DNA from: an uncultured Prochlorococcus sp.
GTDB taxonomy: Bacteria; Cyanobacteriota; Cyanobacteriia; PCC-6307; Cyanobiaceae
NCBI GenBank assembly: GCA_902564535.1
Contig: CACFBG010000010.1
Coordinates: 1 to 45,298, forward strand
Length of the DNA: 45,298 bases
Direction: 5' to 3'
The position numbers and the translations under genes are program-made. The notes under the pieces were generated by a model. It made no database searches, was not told the origin of the DNA, and saw nothing but the letters and a program-made list of their open reading frames with translations. This document shows positions 16,563 through 25,189 of the stretch, piece after piece. The first letter of the stretch is position 1; each line of letters begins with the position of its first letter.

Positions 16563-17411
16563 TTAATTAAGCCTTTCGTAAAAACTTTTCCCAAGACAAT
16601 GATCTATCATTTTTCTATTGTATATACCTAAGGGCTCTTCTTGGAGTTCGAAGTAGTGCTGGTCTTTATCGGGAAGGTGTAAATAAGCCCAATTTCTTTG
16701 TAAATTGCTCTTTAAAAAACGTGCATTTGCTGTTCTTCCATCCACCACAATCAATGTTCCAGGCTGAAGAAAATGCTCAAAAACTAAAATATCAGCTGAC
16801 ATAGGCATTCTATCCTGGTGCTTTGTATTTAACCCTCTAATATCACCTATTGCCGAGAATTGATCGGGTCCGTCTAGATAAATTAGGTCTGGGCAAAGAT
16901 TAGGCAAATTTTGGTAATAAGTACACATACGGTCGTTAAAAGTGCTCATTATTAAATCGCAGCAATGAATATTTACAACTCCTGACTGAGAAATTGAATT
17001 TGGAATGGATTGCTTGACTTTCTCAATCCATTCTTTGTAATTATCTATAGAATGGAGCTCATAGGGATTTCCCCGCCTAAGTGTTTTTTTAGTAACATCG
17101 GAATATAAGATCTTATTCTTTCTTAAGGCTTCTGCAAGCACTATAGTACTTTTACCAACACCAAATTCCAAAATCGTTGTAACTTTCCGCTTTATACAGA
17201 GGTAATATAATGAGGCTAGATCATCAAATTCAGGAGGGAAAGGAATCTTATTCTTCGGATCTACCGAAAAAGTCGGACCCACAAATTTCTTTTTGGATAA
17301 ATCTTCATTCTCTTTGATTTTTACAGATAGTAAGTCTGCTAAGTTATTTTCTCGTACAATTTTATTGGGATCAAAATCGTTAAAATATAGATTTTCTAAT
17401 TCAAGTGCCAT
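16563..17411 (-). CDS. Class I methyltransferase-fold protein, function unknown
   Basis: A 282-residue protein. A Rossmann start LEFGVGKSTIVLAEAL lies near residues 82-97. DLIYLDGPD appears later, then LIVVDGRTANARFLK, a pattern of methyltransferase-24-type proteins in glycan loci. The first 60 residues are polar. It has its own AT-rich gap of about 160 nt before the TPP operon and a divergent gap of about 240 nt to the SDR operon. It probably binds SAM, but the substrate is not predictable. Confidence 0.5.
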   Translation of the reverse strand: MALELENLYFNDFDPNKIVRENNLADLLSVKIKENEDLSKKKFVGPTFSVDPKNKIPFPPEFDDLASLYYLCIKRKVTTILEFGVGKSTIVLAEALRKNKILYSDVTKKTLRRGNPYELHSIDNYKEWIEKVKQSIPNSISQSGVVNIHCCDLIMSTFNDRMCTYYQNLPNLCPDLIYLDGPDQFSAIGDIRGLNTKHQDRMPMSADILVFEHFLQPGTLIVVDGRTANARFLKSNLQRNWAYLHLPDKDQHYFELQEEPLGIYNRKMIDHCLGKSFYERLN

Positions 17412-17653
17412 CTATCTTTAGTGAATTTAGATTTCCTGCCACTTTACAGTAGAAATTCCTACTCGTCTTGATTCGGTAATATTAGTATATCGCATTTTTA
17501 TGAGAGTTATTTAATTATTTAATTATTTCAAATATAAATAATATTTCCTTACTAAAATGATTTGATTTAAACTAACGTAAGAAATATTTTGCTAAATCTC
17601 CTTTGTTAGGCTATTATTGTCCTTGTCTAATGCTTTGAAAATCAAATTAAATT

Positions 17654-18340
17654 ATGAAGCAAGAGAAATTAAGAAAGAATATTCTCTTGGTAGGATCGGA
17701 TAGTGATTTGGCATGCAATTTAATTGAATCTATAGCAGATAATTCAGATAAACTTACTACTATATCTAGGAGCTCGTCTAATCAACATAGATCAGATAAT
17801 CATTTCTCAGTAGATCTTTCAAGAATCGACGAAGTTCTAGAAGTTTGCAATAAGATTAAATATTTTACTTATGATATAATGATATATTTTCCAGCTATAT
17901 TTCGTCCAGGCCCATTAAAGGATTGCTCTGAAAATTCCATAATTGAAGAGATAAATGTAAATCTTACATCAGCGATCTTATTATCTAGAAATATAGTGCC
18001 AAATATGGTTAAAGCGAAGAATGGTACTTTGTTATATTTAGGCTCTAGCTCTTCTTATTTTGGATTTAAAAATACTTCAATATATTGCTCCACTAAGCAT
18101 GGCTTGTTAGGTTTTACTAGATCACTTTCAGAAGAATTAAGAGAGACAGGGATTAAGGTATCTTGTATATCACCAGGCAGCATTAATACAAAAATGAGTA
18201 TTCCATTGCATAGCGATCAAAATCCGAAAACTTTTATTGACCCTATCGAAATATCAAACCTTATAATGGATCTTATATATAATACTCCTAAAACAATGTG
18301 GCAAGAAGAGATTATTATAAAAAGGAGGATATATAAATGA
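17654..18340 (+). CDS. SDR oxidoreductase
   Basis: A 228-residue classical SDR: NILLVGSDSDLA near 9-20 replaces the usual TGxxxGIG. YCSTK gives the active-site Tyr and Lys, and SPGSINTKMS is the typical cofactor-side loop. First gene of a three-gene unit whose members overlap by 4 nt (ATGA), ending in a NeuA-like CMP-sugar synthetase. It probably reduces or oxidises a sugar in the same pathway. Confidence 0.7.
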   Translation: MKQEKLRKNILLVGSDSDLACNLIESIADNSDKLTTISRSSSNQHRSDNHFSVDLSRIDEVLEVCNKIKYFTYDIMIYFPAIFRPGPLKDCSENSIIEEINVNLTSAILLSRNIVPNMVKAKNGTLLYLGSSSSYFGFKNTSIYCSTKHGLLGFTRSLSEELRETGIKVSCISPGSINTKMSIPLHSDQNPKTFIDPIEISNLIMDLIYNTPKTMWQEEIIIKRRIYK

Positions 18341-19101
18341 AAGATCTTGCTAATTATACGATCTTAATTACAGGAGGTGCTTCTGGTAATGGTTATGGAT
18401 TAGTTAAATATTGTGGCCAATATTTTAAAAAAATCATTGTAGTTGATAAAGATAAGGATAAGCTATCTGAATTAACAACTAACGTTGAAAATTTAAATAT
18501 AGAATTAGAATTTTATTGTTGTAATTTGGAATCTCTAAAGGAAAGACAAGAATTGATAGATTTATTACTCCTTAAAAAGGAAATAATACATTGTTTGGTT
18601 AATAATGCTGGAATATCAATAGCAACAGATTTAGCTGATGATATTCACCATAGAATTACTATGTGGAATAGGACTTTGGAAGTAAATCTAACAGCACCGT
18701 TTCATCTTTGTAGTGAATTAAGTAAATTAATACCTGATGATATTGGTTCAATAATCAATATAACCAGTCTAAACTCTACTTTGGCCTTTCCAGGTAATCC
18801 TGCTTATATGGCTTCTAAAGGTGGATTAAGACAATTGACTCAATCTTTTGCTTATGATTTGTCGTCTAGAGGAATTCGAGTTAATTCTATAGCCCCTGGG
18901 TATATGAAAACTAATATGACTGCACTTTCTTGGAATGATTTAAATAAACGAGAGGAAAGAACTAATAGAACAATGTTAGCCAGGTGGGGTGACCCATTAG
19001 ATTTAGGAGGAGTTGTATGCTTTTTAGCTTCTAATTTATCATCATATATAACTGCCGAAGAAATTTATGTAGATGGTGGTTGGTCGAGTAAAGGTTTATG
19101 A
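18337..19101 (+). CDS. SDR oxidoreductase (3-oxoacyl-reductase-like)
   Basis: A 254-residue classical SDR with TGGASGNGYG near 11-20, NNAGIS, YMASKGG with Tyr and Lys, and a C-terminal VDGGWSSKG, the standard end of the family. The ATG overlaps the preceding SDR stop. Paired SDR plus CMP-sugar synthetase resembles loci for modified nonulosonic acids, for example PtmA next to PtmB in Campylobacter. Substrate unproven. Confidence 0.75.
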   Translation: MKDLANYTILITGGASGNGYGLVKYCGQYFKKIIVVDKDKDKLSELTTNVENLNIELEFYCCNLESLKERQELIDLLLLKKEIIHCLVNNAGISIATDLADDIHHRITMWNRTLEVNLTAPFHLCSELSKLIPDDIGSIINITSLNSTLAFPGNPAYMASKGGLRQLTQSFAYDLSSRGIRVNSIAPGYMKTNMTALSWNDLNKREERTNRTMLARWGDPLDLGGVVCFLASNLSSYITAEEIYVDGGWSSKGL

Positions 19102-19826
19102 ATTCAAATAATAAAATATTTGCAATTATACTAGCTAGGGGTGGTTCTAAGACAATACCTAATAAGAATAGTAAGAGAATTTACAATTCTAATTGCTTAG
19201 AACTAACTATTAAAAGCCTTCTAACTATACTTCCCTCAGAAAATATATTAGTGAGTAGTGATTCTAATTTAATTTTAGATATTGCTAAAAATTTAGGTAC
19301 TCTAATTGTTCAACGTCCAGATTATCTGTCTACTGATATTGCTACATCTGAATCTGGATGGATCCATGCAATTGGATATTTAGAGAAGATTGGGATTAGG
19401 CCATCAACTATAATAGCCCCTCAAGTAACTTCTCCGTTAAGATATAAGGAAACCTTTAAAGCTGCCTTAGAAAAATTTGGAGTTAATGACTATGATTCAT
19501 TATTCTCAGCTATCGAAATTTCTTCTCACTTATTTGAATGGAGTCTAGACATTTCCAACTCAACCATGTCGCCAATTAGCTTTAATCCTTACATATCAAG
19601 AATGAGAAGACAGGATCATGAAGATAAAGTTACACTTAGGATTAGAGAGAATGGTTCATTTTTTATATTCAAGAGAGAGGGATTCTTAAATTATGGTAAC
19701 AGACTTTTTGGTGAAATAGGTTATTATCTGCAGGATAAATTAGAGTCAATAGAGATTGACGATGATTTAGATTGGGAATTAGCTGAGTCAGTTTTAAAAC
19801 AAAAGAATGATTTGTTTATTTATTAA
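19098..19826 (+). CDS. CMP-ulosonate (NeuA-like) cytidylyltransferase
   Basis: A 242-residue protein with the CMP-sugar synthetase signature ILARGGSKTIPNKN at 11-24, the SSDS motif near 52-55 and QVTSPLR near 107-113. It couples a 2-keto-3-deoxy acid to CMP. The ATG overlaps the upstream SDR stop, so the three are probably translated together. The matching synthase (NeuB-like) lies about 22 kb downstream at 41441, so the pathway seems split. It ends in a short convergent gap with the phosphoramidate operon. Confidence 0.8.
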   Translation: MNSNNKIFAIILARGGSKTIPNKNSKRIYNSNCLELTIKSLLTILPSENILVSSDSNLILDIAKNLGTLIVQRPDYLSTDIATSESGWIHAIGYLEKIGIRPSTIIAPQVTSPLRYKETFKAALEKFGVNDYDSLFSAIEISSHLFEWSLDISNSTMSPISFNPYISRMRRQDHEDKVTLRIRENGSFFIFKREGFLNYGNRLFGEIGYYLQDKLESIEIDDDLDWELAESVLKQKNDLFIY

Positions 19827-19853
19827 TAATTTGGATTGATTTTAAACTATCTT

Positions 19854-20582
19854 TTAAGTAATAATTAGATTATTATTGTACAGTTTAAGGTCTGACGCAG
19901 TATCAACCTCACCCCATGGATAAGAATTCTTTAATCCTTTTATCTCAATAGAATTTAATGTAATTAATTTAGCAATCATTTCAGTAATAGAAATTTTTTG
20001 TTGAATATCATTACTTAAACTAAAATATAATTCTTTAAATTGAATCCAGGCATTGGGTTTTATTTTGATTAGTCCCATATATTGGCCTTGTATTTCATCG
20101 AGAGAATCCGCTCTACTTCCTATTTCTTTTATAAGATTGTCTTGAATTTTAAATGTCTCTGCATCTTCTAATGGGCTTATAAACCTTTTTGACCATAAAT
20201 CTAGCCAATTAGGGTCATAGGTTAATACAAAATCTGAATCAGATTTTAACAGTTCACCTATTAGCTTATGGCTATAAATAATATCAGCATACGAAATAAT
20301 GGTTTCTTCCTTGGCTAATATTTTATCAGCTAACATTAAAGTATAAACCATATTAGTTGTTTCCCAATATTTATTATGCAACTTATTTAATGAAAGATAA
20401 TCAAATGAATTCTTCTTATATCCAGTTATAATCGTAATATCATTTATCTTATTTTTTTTTAGAGCCTTTAATTGATGCTCTATTAAAGGTTTTCCATTAA
20501 GAGCTAAAAGACCTTTAGGTGTATCCATTGTTAGTTCCCCCATCCTCGAGCCTCTTCCAGCCGCCAAGATAATTGATTTCAT
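19854..20582 (-). CDS. Cytidylyltransferase, Cj1416-like (phosphoglutamine cytidylyltransferase)
   Basis: A 242-residue nucleotidyltransferase: LAAGRGSRMGELT near 6-18 and TPKGLLALNGKPL form the nucleotide loop, and a SYADI motif lies near 96-100. The gene overlaps the amidotransferase stop by 4 nt and is last in a three-gene operon in the same transcription order as Cj1418-Cj1417-Cj1416 of C. jejuni. There the enzyme joins CTP and L-glutamine phosphate to give CDP-L-glutamine. The family also includes LicC-type phosphocholine cytidylyltransferases, so the call rests mainly on context. Confidence 0.75.
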   Translation of the reverse strand: MKSIILAAGRGSRMGELTMDTPKGLLALNGKPLIEHQLKALKKNKINDITIITGYKKNSFDYLSLNKLHNKYWETTNMVYTLMLADKILAKEETIISYADIIYSHKLIGELLKSDSDFVLTYDPNWLDLWSKRFISPLEDAETFKIQDNLIKEIGSRADSLDEIQGQYMGLIKIKPNAWIQFKELYFSLSNDIQQKISITEMIAKLITLNSIEIKGLKNSYPWGEVDTASDLKLYNNNLIIT

Positions 20583-21163
20583 TTAAATATTTTGGTGATA
20601 CCTTGTATGAAGATATTATTATATGGATTTTCTCTTTCAGGGTGCCACATCCAACCTTCCCAATTTAACTTTTTATGCCTTATGCCCTCTATAGATCCAT
20701 CTTTGGTACTAGCTATAAGATCAAATCCTTCTGGAATTTTATCTATTGAGTAATTATGAAAACTAGAAACAGTTGCATTATATAGGCCTTTAATTTCATG
20801 TTTTTTATTTACATGGTTATCAATTTCAATTAATCTACTTCCATTTAGGCTTGCTAGCATTTGCATCCCTCTGCATATAGCTAAAAGTGGGAGCTTTCTT
20901 CTATATGCGAATGAAATCATTATTTCTTCGGTCTTATCACGATTTACATATTCTCCAAGTTCGTTTCCCCCTGAAAGGATTATTCCTTCTATAGGTAGTT
21001 TATTTAAATAATCATATAGTTCACTCTCCATACAGTTTGGTATAGGGATTACTTGAATTCCACATTGCTTAAGCAAAGACACAATATTCTGGTCTAGACT
21101 ATCTCTTGTTTCATTCCGATCTGGTAGATAATCTATACGTTGGCTAACAGCTATGATTTTCAT
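20579..21163 (-). CDS. Class I glutamine-amidotransferase-like hydrolase, Cj1417-like
   Basis: A 194-residue protein with a complete triad: AICRGMQ with C97, SFHNYS with H136 as an auxiliary block, and WHPERE with H174 and E176. It belongs to the gamma-glutamyl hydrolase (peptidase C26) group. In C. jejuni Cj1417 releases glutamate from CDP-L-glutamine to leave cytidine diphosphoramidate. I place the start at ATG 21163, which overlaps the upstream stop as ATGA; the longer frame from 21313 would read deep into the kinase gene. Its stop overlaps the cytidylyltransferase ATG in the same way. Confidence 0.8.
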   Translation of the reverse strand: MKIIAVSQRIDYLPDRNETRDSLDQNIVSLLKQCGIQVIPIPNCMESELYDYLNKLPIEGIILSGGNELGEYVNRDKTEEIMISFAYRRKLPLLAICRGMQMLASLNGSRLIEIDNHVNKKHEIKGLYNATVSSFHNYSIDKIPEGFDLIASTKDGSIEGIRHKKLNWEGWMWHPERENPYNNIFIQGITKIFK

Positions 21164-23478
21164 GAAATAATAATAACCTGTTGATTCGCACAATTCATTT
21201 GTATTATTTTTGAATTTGACCAATATTGATATAAACTCTCTCCACAACCAATTACTGCAGGTATAGATAATTCTGATGCTCTGATTGCCATATGAGAACT
21301 TTGTCCACCCCAAGCTGTTATGAACCCAGTTATATCTGAATCAAAAATCCAATCGTAACCAGGATCTGCATTTTCAATACATACTATTTTTTCTTTAAGA
21401 TCAAATGTGTTATTAGGATCTTTACAAACTTCTGCTGTTACGTTTGCATTAGTAATGAAGTTAGGTTGAGTTTCAGGTATCTCAAATCCTAGAATGTCTT
21501 GAGGAGACGTAATTAGGGGAGGTAAAATTGTTCTCAATGTTTCATTGTACAATTCTTTACCTTGCTCAATTGAATTCCTAATTAATTTATAAGGGTCAGT
21601 AGCCGCTACATGTAATTCTTTAAATACAGAAATATCTACGAAAGCTAAATCTTCTCTTTTGAAGCCCATTTGAATCCCATACTCACAAATTTGCCTTAAT
21701 GCATCAGATAAATTTTTTGTAAATTGATATTTAGAATATTCACGATATTCTATTGCTTGTTTTATGAACATCATTAATTTTGAAGCATTAGTTTCTAATT
21801 TATGATTTTTTATATGAGTATCTAATTCTTTAGTTTGATCCAAACTTAACTTGAATTCTTTAATGGATAAGTGAGATTTGTTATTGGAGGATTTATTATC
21901 CCAGTCAAAATATAATTCTGGGGTTTCATCATATCTATTTGAAAGAATATCATATGTTCCTGGCCTTAAATGGCCATATTTCTCTAAGAAAGAGTTCTTA
22001 TCAGTATTGTATCTATCATAAACCATTTGACGGGTTATTGTTGATAGGCTTTGCAAAAAAGTACTGATCTCATCTTTATTCAATATGCCTATATGATTTA
22101 ATGAGTTTAAGATTTGTGATGCAATAAATGCAGCTCTAGCTAACCCTGCAAATGGCAATGTTCCATAACGCTTAGTATCTTCAAGCAACCAATATATTTT
22201 TTGAATTGGATCTGAAAATGAATTCTCAAGAACGGACCTTCTTTCTATTAGTTTATCTATTTTTGAAATATCATTATGCCAAACACTTGGCTTATCTTGA
22301 ATTATATTATTTGTAAGTTTACGTAATGAGTTTGATATACAAGATATTTGATTAACTGAAAGACCATATTTTTTAAGAACTTCAAGGCGATCATTAATAT
22401 CTAATGTGTAACAAGAGAAAACAATTTCAAATTCTATTTTATCATGGAGCTTAGGCTCTAATAACAATTTATCTGTATAATAATTCACCAAAGTATTTGC
22501 AATCCCTTCCTCTAAATCTGATGGTATAAATGAGTTAAAAGAAAGTCTAACATCAATATACGGTAACCCCATAAAACTAGGCATAAGTGGAAAACTCCTA
22601 AGATTTCGATATCCATAGTTATCTCTTTGATAAGCCCATATAGAATCAGTTACTAATTCCCTGTATAAAGAAAGTGCTAAAGGTTTAGGCCTTAACCCAA
22701 TTATTTCAGCTGGATTCCAATCTGGCATTACTCCATAAAGTGTTCTCTTCCCTAAAATATGTGGATGAGGTCTAATGCCCCTACTAACTTTTTTTTGGAT
22801 AAGGGATAGTCGAGTAACTAATGAATGTTGAGATTCAATGGGTTCTAGAATTAATTGCCTAACTTGAAGTAGCCAGATATCAATATTCTCTTCGTACTTA
22901 GAAATTGCAAATTCAATATCGAGTGGCTTATAACCAAATAAAATATATAACTCTTCTATTAATGTTATTACAGGTTTTAAGTTTTCAGGAGTATTAGTAG
23001 CTCCTTCGACCTGAATCCATGACCTACCTCCTCTTCCGCTTGTCACAAGCGATGTATCAGAACCATCAGACCAATTAATAATTGTATAAGGTGATTTTGT
23101 TTTTGGGTCATGAGTAAATGCCACACCTGAGCAGATAACACTCGGAACCATTTCTTGAATAATTACTTCATCTTCTTTTGAAATTTGATCATAAGATGCA
23201 AAAACCTTTTCAATAGCAATGTAAATATCTTCTTTATTTACATTAGGAATAGAAAGATATTTACCTGCATTACTTTCTGTCGAAGTGTCTTCAGTAATTG
23301 AACTAGATCTAATGATAACGGGCTCTCTTAGTGAATTATCAACTAATATATTTATATTTTTTTTACTTTCATTCCATTGATTTCTTTTGATTATTGTAAA
23401 ATTTGGGATTTTTGCAGACTTAAGCTCATTCTCAAGGCATTTTAAGGTTCGCGCTTTAGAAGAAAAAGATATTTTCAT
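21160..23478 (-). CDS. PEP-synthase-like L-glutamine kinase, Cj1418-like
   Basis: A 772-residue protein with the domain plan of PEP synthase. An N-terminal ATP-grasp carries IIRSSSITEDTSTESNAGK and ends near LLQVRQL. A long middle domain includes MPDWNPAEIIG. The C-terminal phospho-histidine domain has GGQSSHMAIRA with catalytic His near 729 and then IPAVIG. The PEP/pyruvate-binding barrel of true PEP synthase is missing. C. jejuni Cj1418 has this plan and phosphorylates the amide nitrogen of L-glutamine with ATP. First gene of the coupled three-gene operon. The order of partners makes the phosphoramidate role the best explanation; rifampicin phosphotransferase shares the layout but not the context. 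Confidence 0.8.
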   Translation of the reverse strand: MKISFSSKARTLKCLENELKSAKIPNFTIIKRNQWNESKKNINILVDNSLREPVIIRSSSITEDTSTESNAGKYLSIPNVNKEDIYIAIEKVFASYDQISKEDEVIIQEMVPSVICSGVAFTHDPKTKSPYTIINWSDGSDTSLVTSGRGGRSWIQVEGATNTPENLKPVITLIEELYILFGYKPLDIEFAISKYEENIDIWLLQVRQLILEPIESQHSLVTRLSLIQKKVSRGIRPHPHILGKRTLYGVMPDWNPAEIIGLRPKPLALSLYRELVTDSIWAYQRDNYGYRNLRSFPLMPSFMGLPYIDVRLSFNSFIPSDLEEGIANTLVNYYTDKLLLEPKLHDKIEFEIVFSCYTLDINDRLEVLKKYGLSVNQISCISNSLRKLTNNIIQDKPSVWHNDISKIDKLIERRSVLENSFSDPIQKIYWLLEDTKRYGTLPFAGLARAAFIASQILNSLNHIGILNKDEISTFLQSLSTITRQMVYDRYNTDKNSFLEKYGHLRPGTYDILSNRYDETPELYFDWDNKSSNNKSHLSIKEFKLSLDQTKELDTHIKNHKLETNASKLMMFIKQAIEYREYSKYQFTKNLSDALRQICEYGIQMGFKREDLAFVDISVFKELHVAATDPYKLIRNSIEQGKELYNETLRTILPPLITSPQDILGFEIPETQPNFITNANVTAEVCKDPNNTFDLKEKIVCIENADPGYDWIFDSDITGFITAWGGQSSHMAIRASELSIPAVIGCGESLYQYWSNSKIIQMNCANQQVIIIS

Positions 23479-23587
23479 TTTTGATGCTTATTAATGGCTG
23501 TTAAGAATAAGATTTCAAGAGATGGAAAATTCAGGAATCTAGTGCCTGGCAGATAGCATGATCCAGCAACCAATTCGAATTGTTGTA

Positions 23588-23593
23588 ATTATA
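23588..23593 (-). promoter_or_regulatory. -10 box of the phosphoramidate operon
   Basis: On the minus strand this reads TATAAT, a consensus -10, about 110 nt upstream of the glutamine-kinase-like start. The palindrome CAATTCGAATTG overlaps the expected transcription start, where a repressor could bind. No clear -35 is seen, as is common in this group. Confidence 0.4.
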
Positions 23594-23821
23594 AGCTAAA
23601 ATGTGAAATTAATATAAGAATGTTAATAAAAAATCTCTTTAACTATGAAATTCATCATCATAACTGTAAACAATCTTTTTTCATGGATATATAAATAATT
23701 GATCTATTTAATAGATATTATATATTAAATATTCTTTAATATATATTTATCGCAATGGGGTTGGCTTTCTTTTGCCTCTTAGGACAATATAATCTATAAA
23801 GACATTATTCTTAAATAATGG

Positions 23822-23850
23822 TATAGTCTTATCTATGATAAGAGGTTTTA
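23822..23850 (+). promoter_or_regulatory. -10 box and ribosome binding site for the CysC-like kinase
   Basis: TATAGT at 23822-23827 is a plausible -10, and AAGAGG at 23840-23845 lies 5 nt before ATG 23851, a good ribosome binding site that supports this start. The implied leader is very short. Confidence 0.4.
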
Positions 23851-24375
23851 ATGAAAGCCGGTAAGGTTGTTTGGATTTGTGGACTTTCTTGCTCAGGTAA
23901 AACCACCTTGGCCAGGAATCTCTCTTTAATTTATAAGAAAAATTCAATTGATCATGTAATGTTAGATGGAGATGAGTTAAGAGATGTTTTGCGTCCTTTG
24001 GCGGATGAACAAGACCAGCATTCATCCTTAAAAAGAATTGGCTACGCTACTTCTTATTCAAGGCTGTGCAAGCTTATTTCTGATCAAGGGTTTAATGTGA
24101 TTATATCAACTATATCTTTATTCGCAGAAATACATAAGTTGAACAGGGAGACAATTAATGATTATTTTGAAGTTTATTTGGATGCATCATTGGATATATT
24201 AAAAAATAGAGATAATAAAGGAATTTATAACAATAGTGGGGATAAGATTGTAGTTGGAATTGATATAAAGACTGAAAAGCCTCAAAAATCTAATTTGATT
24301 TTAAAACAAGATTTTAAGATTACCTCTGAAGAATCAGCAAAAATAGTATTTAAGGCTTTAGAATTCAATGAATAA
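23851..24375 (+). CDS. CysC-like kinase, Cj1415-like (CDP-amidate kinase)
   Basis: A 174-residue P-loop kinase of the adenylylsulfate-kinase fold: GLSCSGKTTLA at 11-21 and LDGDELR at 38-44. The following region (HSSLKRIG) departs from the CysC form (R-x-x-NIRRIG), and the protein is somewhat shorter than a usual CysC of about 200. The late RDNKGIY keeps the family pattern. C. jejuni Cj1415, a CysC relative, phosphorylates the 3'-OH of cytidine diphosphoramidate to give a PAPS-like donor. Position head-to-head with the other three pathway genes supports that role. The alternative is a true APS kinase making PAPS for sulfation. Confidence 0.7.
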   Translation: MKAGKVVWICGLSCSGKTTLARNLSLIYKKNSIDHVMLDGDELRDVLRPLADEQDQHSSLKRIGYATSYSRLCKLISDQGFNVIISTISLFAEIHKLNRETINDYFEVYLDASLDILKNRDNKGIYNNSGDKIVVGIDIKTEKPQKSNLILKQDFKITSEESAKIVFKALEFNE

Positions 24376-24389
24376 TAAAATCACTAGAT

Positions 24390-25172
24390 ATGGCTATTGA
24401 AAATAGGCAAAAACTTGGAGATTTTACTGGGCTGGCATTAGATTATTCGGCTAATAGGCCTGGATACTCCTCTGAGGCTATAAACCAAATCAAGAGAGAA
24501 TTTAAAGAGAACGTTCGGGATTTAAAAGCTTTAGATGTCGGAGCTGGTACAGGTATATGGACTAGGATGTTAGCTCAGGCAGGCTTTGGGCTTGTTAAAG
24601 CAGTAGAGCCCAATGAAGATATGCTTAAAAGAGGTATGTTAGATAGCAGAGATACAAATATTGAATGGATTAAGTCACCTGGTGAATCAATTCCACTAGA
24701 AGATAATTCTTTTAATCTTTTATCTATGGCGTCAAGTTTTCATTGGTGCGACTTCGACAAAGCAACTTTGGAATTTAAAAGGCTTCTAAAACCTAATGGT
24801 ATATTTATAGCCTTATGGAATCCTAGATATATAGAGCATAGTCAATTGCTTATTGATATCGAAAATCAGATCAAGGTTATCACTCCTAATTTAAAAAGAG
24901 TATCTTCAGGAGTCTCCTCTTTTACTGAAAATTTATCTGAAAAACTTCATGGAACAGGACACTTTGATTCCGTATCATTTTATGAGTTTCGCCACTCTAT
25001 AGAAATGACAAGGCAAAGATATATTGGCGCTTGGGAGTCGGTAAATGATTTGAGATCCCAAATGGGACCAAATAACTTTGAGACTTTTTTGACTTATATC
25101 AAGAAAAAAACAGAAAAAATTGATATTATTGATGCCCAATATAATACTAGGCTATGGATTGCAAGAACTTAA
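24390..25172 (+). CDS. SAM-dependent methyltransferase
   Basis: A 260-residue class I methyltransferase with LDVGAGTGIWTRML near 48-61, AVEPNEDML, and SSFHWCDF in the post-II region, as in the UbiE/methyltransferase-11 group. It starts 14 nt after the CysC-like gene, so they are probably co-transcribed. In C. jejuni two methyltransferases (Cj1419, Cj1420) lie beside the same four genes and are needed for the O-methyl group of the phosphoramidate. This one is a candidate for that step, or for sugar O-methylation. Confidence 0.65.
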   Translation: MAIENRQKLGDFTGLALDYSANRPGYSSEAINQIKREFKENVRDLKALDVGAGTGIWTRMLAQAGFGLVKAVEPNEDMLKRGMLDSRDTNIEWIKSPGESIPLEDNSFNLLSMASSFHWCDFDKATLEFKRLLKPNGIFIALWNPRYIEHSQLLIDIENQIKVITPNLKRVSSGVSSFTENLSEKLHGTGHFDSVSFYEFRHSIEMTRQRYIGAWESVNDLRSQMGPNNFETFLTYIKKKTEKIDIIDAQYNTRLWIART

Positions 25173-25189
25173 TTTGATTCAATATAGTT

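Larger units (their letters stand above)
23479..23850. other. Divergent intergenic regulatory region
   Basis: 372 nt between two head-to-head genes of the same predicted pathway. It holds the two promoters listed separately, a 12-bp perfect palindrome CAATTCGAATTG at 23571-23582 just downstream of the minus-strand -10, and an AT-only hairpin (ATATATTAAA 23720-23729 / TTTAATATAT 23735-23744). No coding frame is convincing. Shared control of both directions is plausible. Confidence 0.5.

Noticed and set aside
21164-21313. N-terminal extension of the glutamine-hydrolase frame
   Set aside because: It would overlap the kinase gene by about 150 nt and encodes no family-like residues. ATG 21163 with an ATGA overlap fits the family length.
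19854-23478. Phosphonate (PEP mutase) pathway, suggested by a nucleotidyltransferase, PEP-like enzyme and nearby TPP decarboxylase-like gene
   Set aside because: No PEP mutase barrel is present, and the PEP-synthase-like protein lacks a PEP/pyruvate barrel. The three-gene order and the glutamine-hydrolase triad fit the phosphoramidate route better.
23747-24025. 92-residue minus-strand frame
   Set aside because: It is an antisense shadow of the CysC-like kinase and crosses its promoter.
23851-24375. Housekeeping APS kinase for sulfate assimilation
   Set aside because: There is no sulfate adenylyltransferase or other assimilation gene nearby, the CysC NIRR region is altered, and the gene is head-to-head with the Cj1416-1418-like set. 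It cannot be fully excluded without a tree.
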